Positions 8,533-10,529 of a DNA stretch of 10,529 nt are shown piece by piece. The first letter of the stretch is position 1; each line of letters begins with the position of its first letter. The notes below the pieces were generated by a model, which saw nothing but the letters and a program-made list of their open reading frames with translations, was not told where the DNA came from and ran no database searches. The stretch is from a bacterium (lineage in GTDB: Bacteria > CG2-30-53-67 > CG2-30-70-394): positions 1-10,529 of the forward strand of contig JAJRSX010000162.1 in assembly GCA_024278555.1 (NCBI GenBank), in the 5' to 3' direction. Position numbers and translations under genes: made by a program.

Positions 8533-9675
8533 ATGATCTCTCGCATCTGCGCTCGGCAGGTCCGTGACAAGCTCGCCAGGTATCCGGCTGTTGGGATCCT
8601 CGGGCCGCGCCAGTGCGGCAAGACGACCCTCTCGCGCCGCTTGCGCGGGGTCTACTTCGACATGGAGAGCGCCGGGAACGAGGCGCGCCTCGACGCCGAG
8701 TGGGAGGCCCTGGCGGCGGGAAGGCGGCTGGTGGTGGTCGACGAGGCGCAGCAGGCGCCGTGGGTCTTCTCGCGCCTACGGGGGACCATCGACGCCGACC
8801 GTAAGCGTAACGGCCGGTTCCTCCTCCTCGGATCCGTCTCCCCGGCGCGGATGAAAAACGTCTCCGAGTCCCTGGCCGGGCGGCTTGGTCTGGTGCGCAT
8901 GACTCCCTTCATCTTGCCCGAGCTCAAGGTCTCCTCGCTGGACGATCTCTGGCTCCGCGGCGGCTATCCCGACGGCGGTATCCTGGACGCGACGATGTTC
9001 CCCGGGTGGCAGGAGGATTACCTGGAGACGCTGGCTACGCGCGACCTGCCCACGTGGGGGCTTGCCGCCAAACCGAAGCAGACGATGCGGTTGCTGGCGA
9101 TGCTCGCGGCGCTACACGGCCAACCTCTCAACGCCTCACAACTCGGTGCGGCCCTGACGCTCAATCACAAGACGGTCCTCAGCCATTGCGACTTCCTGGA
9201 GGGGGCCTTCCTGATCCGCCGTCTTGAGCCGTACTTCACCAACATCAAGAAGCGGCTGGTGAAGCGACCTCGCGTCTACTGGCGCGACAGCGGTCTGTTG
9301 CACGCCCTGATGAACGTCACCGATCTGGAGCACCTCTACCGCCAGCCGTGGCTGGGCCAGAGCTGGGAGGGTTTTGTTATCGAGCAGACCCTGGCGACCC
9401 TCGCCGCGGCCGGCAAACGGGCGCACCCGTACTTCTTTCGTACCTCCGACGGCCACGAGCTGGACCTGGTGCTTGACTGGGGCAGCGCTCGCTGGGCGAT
9501 CGAGATCAAGCTCACCAGCAACCCGTCGACGGAGATGGTCGAGCGGCTGCATAAGAGCGCTGACATGATCGACGCCGACCGGCGCATCCTCGTCTGTCGC
9601 ATCGCCGGCAAGATCGAGACCGAACGGCTCCTCGTGACCCACCCCTCCGGCTGGCTCCGGTCGCTGGCTCGGTGA
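8533..9675 (+). CDS. AAA-type ATPase with C-terminal DUF4143 domain
   Basis: The 380-residue product matches the widespread ATPase/DUF4143 family (COG1373 type), whose cellular job is not settled. Visible parts: P-loop GPRQCGKTT at 24-32; VYFDMES at 40-46; Walker B strand LVVVDEAQQAP at 66-76; LLLGSVSP at 97-104, a sensor-1-like strand; then a helical middle part, probably winged-helix, with LNASQLGAALTLNHKTVLSH. The C-terminal DUF4143 part has RVYWRDSGLLHAL, WEGFVIEQ and a PD-(D/E)xK-like set E309, D311, E324, K326 (GHELDLVLDW, AIEIK). All key ATPase residues are intact. ATG 8533 is chosen over TTG 8524, which lies in the inverted repeat; neither has a clear ribosome site. It stands alone between a tRNA terminator and a convergent oxidase gene, with no integrase or antitoxin partner seen. 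Confidence 0.9.
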   Translation: MISRICARQVRDKLARYPAVGILGPRQCGKTTLSRRLRGVYFDMESAGNEARLDAEWEALAAGRRLVVVDEAQQAPWVFSRLRGTIDADRKRNGRFLLLGSVSPARMKNVSESLAGRLGLVRMTPFILPELKVSSLDDLWLRGGYPDGGILDATMFPGWQEDYLETLATRDLPTWGLAAKPKQTMRLLAMLAALHGQPLNASQLGAALTLNHKTVLSHCDFLEGAFLIRRLEPYFTNIKKRLVKRPRVYWRDSGLLHALMNVTDLEHLYRQPWLGQSWEGFVIEQTLATLAAAGKRAHPYFFRTSDGHELDLVLDWGSARWAIEIKLTSNPSTEMVERLHKSADMIDADRRILVCRIAGKIETERLLVTHPSGWLRSLAR

Positions 9676-9798
9676 GGGGTCTCTTCGCGCGATTCCATGT
9701 GACGCACACTCTCCGTGCAGTGGTGGCGCCAGGCCTCTCGCGTTCCGGCTTCCTGCCGCCGTTAACCCGCGGACCGGGGTGGGATGCCGGGTGGTTCG

Positions 9799-10529
9799 TC
9801 AGCCGCCGGTTACCCGCGCCGCGTCGGCGAGGAGCTCGGCCGGGTGGCGGGCGGCGCGGCCGGTGAGGTGGCGGATCTGGGCGCGGCAAGAGGTGCCGCT
9901 GGCGACCACCACCGCCTCCGGCGTGGCCGCGATGGCGGCGGTGAGGCGGCTCGCTACCGCCACCGACAGGTCGTAGTGGTCGCGCTGGTGGCCGAAGGCG
10001 CCGGCCATGCCGCAGCAGCCCGCCTCGGTCTCGGTGAGGGGGCCGCAGCGGCAGAGGAGGGCGCGGGTGGCGGCAGGGTCGGCGGCGACGCGGCCATGGC
10101 AGTGGGGGTGCAGCAGCAGGGGCGCCGTCCCTTTCGTGAGGAGGAGGTCGCCCGCCTCGGCCACCGGCAAGAGCAGCGCCTCCAGGGTGGTGACCGCCGC
10201 GGCCACCGCCCTGGCCTCCGGGGTATCGAGGAGCTCCAGGGCGTCGCCCCCGAGCATGGAGGCGCACGACGGCTCCAGGACCACGATCGGCTCACCCCGC
10301 TTGGCAAAGGGGGCGAGGCGGCCGACGGCCGCCGCCGCCAGGGTGGCGGCGATCTCCAGCGCCCCCTGGCTGAAGGCGGGGCGGCCGCAGCACCCCTCCT
10401 CCACCACCGCCACCTCGAAACCGGCGGCGGAAAGCAGCGCCACGGCCGCCCGGCCGACCCCGCCGTCGAGGTTGCGGTCGAGGCAGTCGTGCCACAGGGC
10501 GACCCGGCCGCGGGGCGCGGCCGCCGGCA
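9799..10529 (-). CDS. C-terminal Fe-S/cysteine-rich part of a YdiJ/GlcD-GlpC-like FAD oxidase, cut by the right edge
   Basis: About 242 residues to the stop at 9799 are present; the frame is open to the window edge. Two cysteine-rich CCG modules can be seen: RVALWHDCLDRN and GCCGRPAFSQGALE (cysteines near 10390), then PSCASMLGGD; and HPHCHGR, AGCCGMAGAFGHQRDHYDLS (cysteines near 10012) and GTSCRAQIRHLTGR. The end, HPAELLADA, is typical of large fused proteins with an N-terminal FAD-binding (GlcD) part and a C-terminal Fe-S (GlpC-like) part, such as the D-2-hydroxyglutarate or D-lactate dehydrogenase YdiJ family. These oxidise 2-hydroxy acids. CCG modules are known to bind Fe-S clusters or act in electron transfer. 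The FAD part, if fused, is outside the window, so a stand-alone GlpC/GlcF-like subunit remains possible. Confidence 0.88.
   Translation of the reverse strand, partial: PAAAPRGRVALWHDCLDRNLDGGVGRAAVALLSAAGFEVAVVEEGCCGRPAFSQGALEIAATLAAAAVGRLAPFAKRGEPIVVLEPSCASMLGGDALELLDTPEARAVAAAVTTLEALLLPVAEAGDLLLTKGTAPLLLHPHCHGRVAADPAATRALLCRCGPLTETEAGCCGMAGAFGHQRDHYDLSVAVASRLTAAIAATPEAVVVASGTSCRAQIRHLTGRAARHPAELLADAARVTGG

Noticed and set aside
8337-8621. Minus-strand frame of 94 codons upstream of the ATPase
   Set aside because: It has no recognisable domain or good start, overlaps the ATPase 5' end, and runs back into the tRNA terminator.
9676-9798. Second copy of the tRNA-Arg 3' end as an attachment site after the ATPase gene
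   Set aside because: Only an eight-base match (TCCTGCCG, near 9750) is found, which is expected by chance in GC-rich DNA. The stretch otherwise shows only a small GCAC/GTGC stem and no U-tract terminator.

Overview
The window is GC-rich bacterial DNA, about two thirds G+C by eye. It is dominated by the soluble and stalk part of an F1Fo ATP synthase operon on the minus strand. The gene set is b', b, delta, alpha, gamma, beta, epsilon, with no a or c subunit beside it. A paired b'/b stalk, a b subunit with a signal-peptide-like leader and a split Fo operon are known from Deltaproteobacteria-type lineages and their relatives. The GTAG-headed REP-like repeat near 981-1067 resembles elements common in gammaproteobacteria. 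I infer a proteobacterium in the broad sense and cannot place it further.

Layout from left to right. (1) 1-303: a possible divergent gene start running off the left edge, then a three-step inverted repeat built from CACGAAA units. (2) 304-948 (+): a small protein of three BON domains without a signal peptide. (3) 949-1080: a GC-rich palindromic, REP-like block between two convergent genes. (4) 7708 down to 1081 (-): a tight gene string atpF'-atpF-atpH-atpA-atpG-atpD-atpC, a single-domain response regulator, then secG. Several junctions overlap by 1 or 4 bases, so all nine genes could be one transcription unit. (5) 7709-7914: a divergent control region holding a candidate atp promoter. (6) 7915-8338 (+): tRNA-Ser(TGA), tRNA-Ser(GCT) and tRNA-Arg(ACG), all with encoded CCA, and two clear hairpin terminators. 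(7) 8339-9675 (+): a leader full of palindromes, then an AAA-type ATPase with a C-terminal DUF4143/nuclease-like domain. This looks like an accessory gene lodged next to a tRNA. (8) 9799-10529 (-): the C-terminal cysteine-rich part of a large FAD/Fe-S oxidase of the YdiJ/GlcD-GlpC type, cut by the right edge.

How they work together: the seven atp genes give the catalytic alpha3-beta3-gamma head, the epsilon and delta subunits and the two-part peripheral stalk. The a and c subunits that form the ion channel must be encoded elsewhere. The receiver-only regulator between atpC and secG is not an ATP synthase component. Its start-stop overlap with secG suggests the two are co-translated. The tRNA cluster and the ATPase gene are separate units facing away from the atp operon. 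No integrase, transposase, CRISPR array or phage gene is visible. The most curious parts are the regulator insertion, the short epsilon subunit, and the unexplained inverted repeats at 175-255, 963-1067 and 8419-8529.
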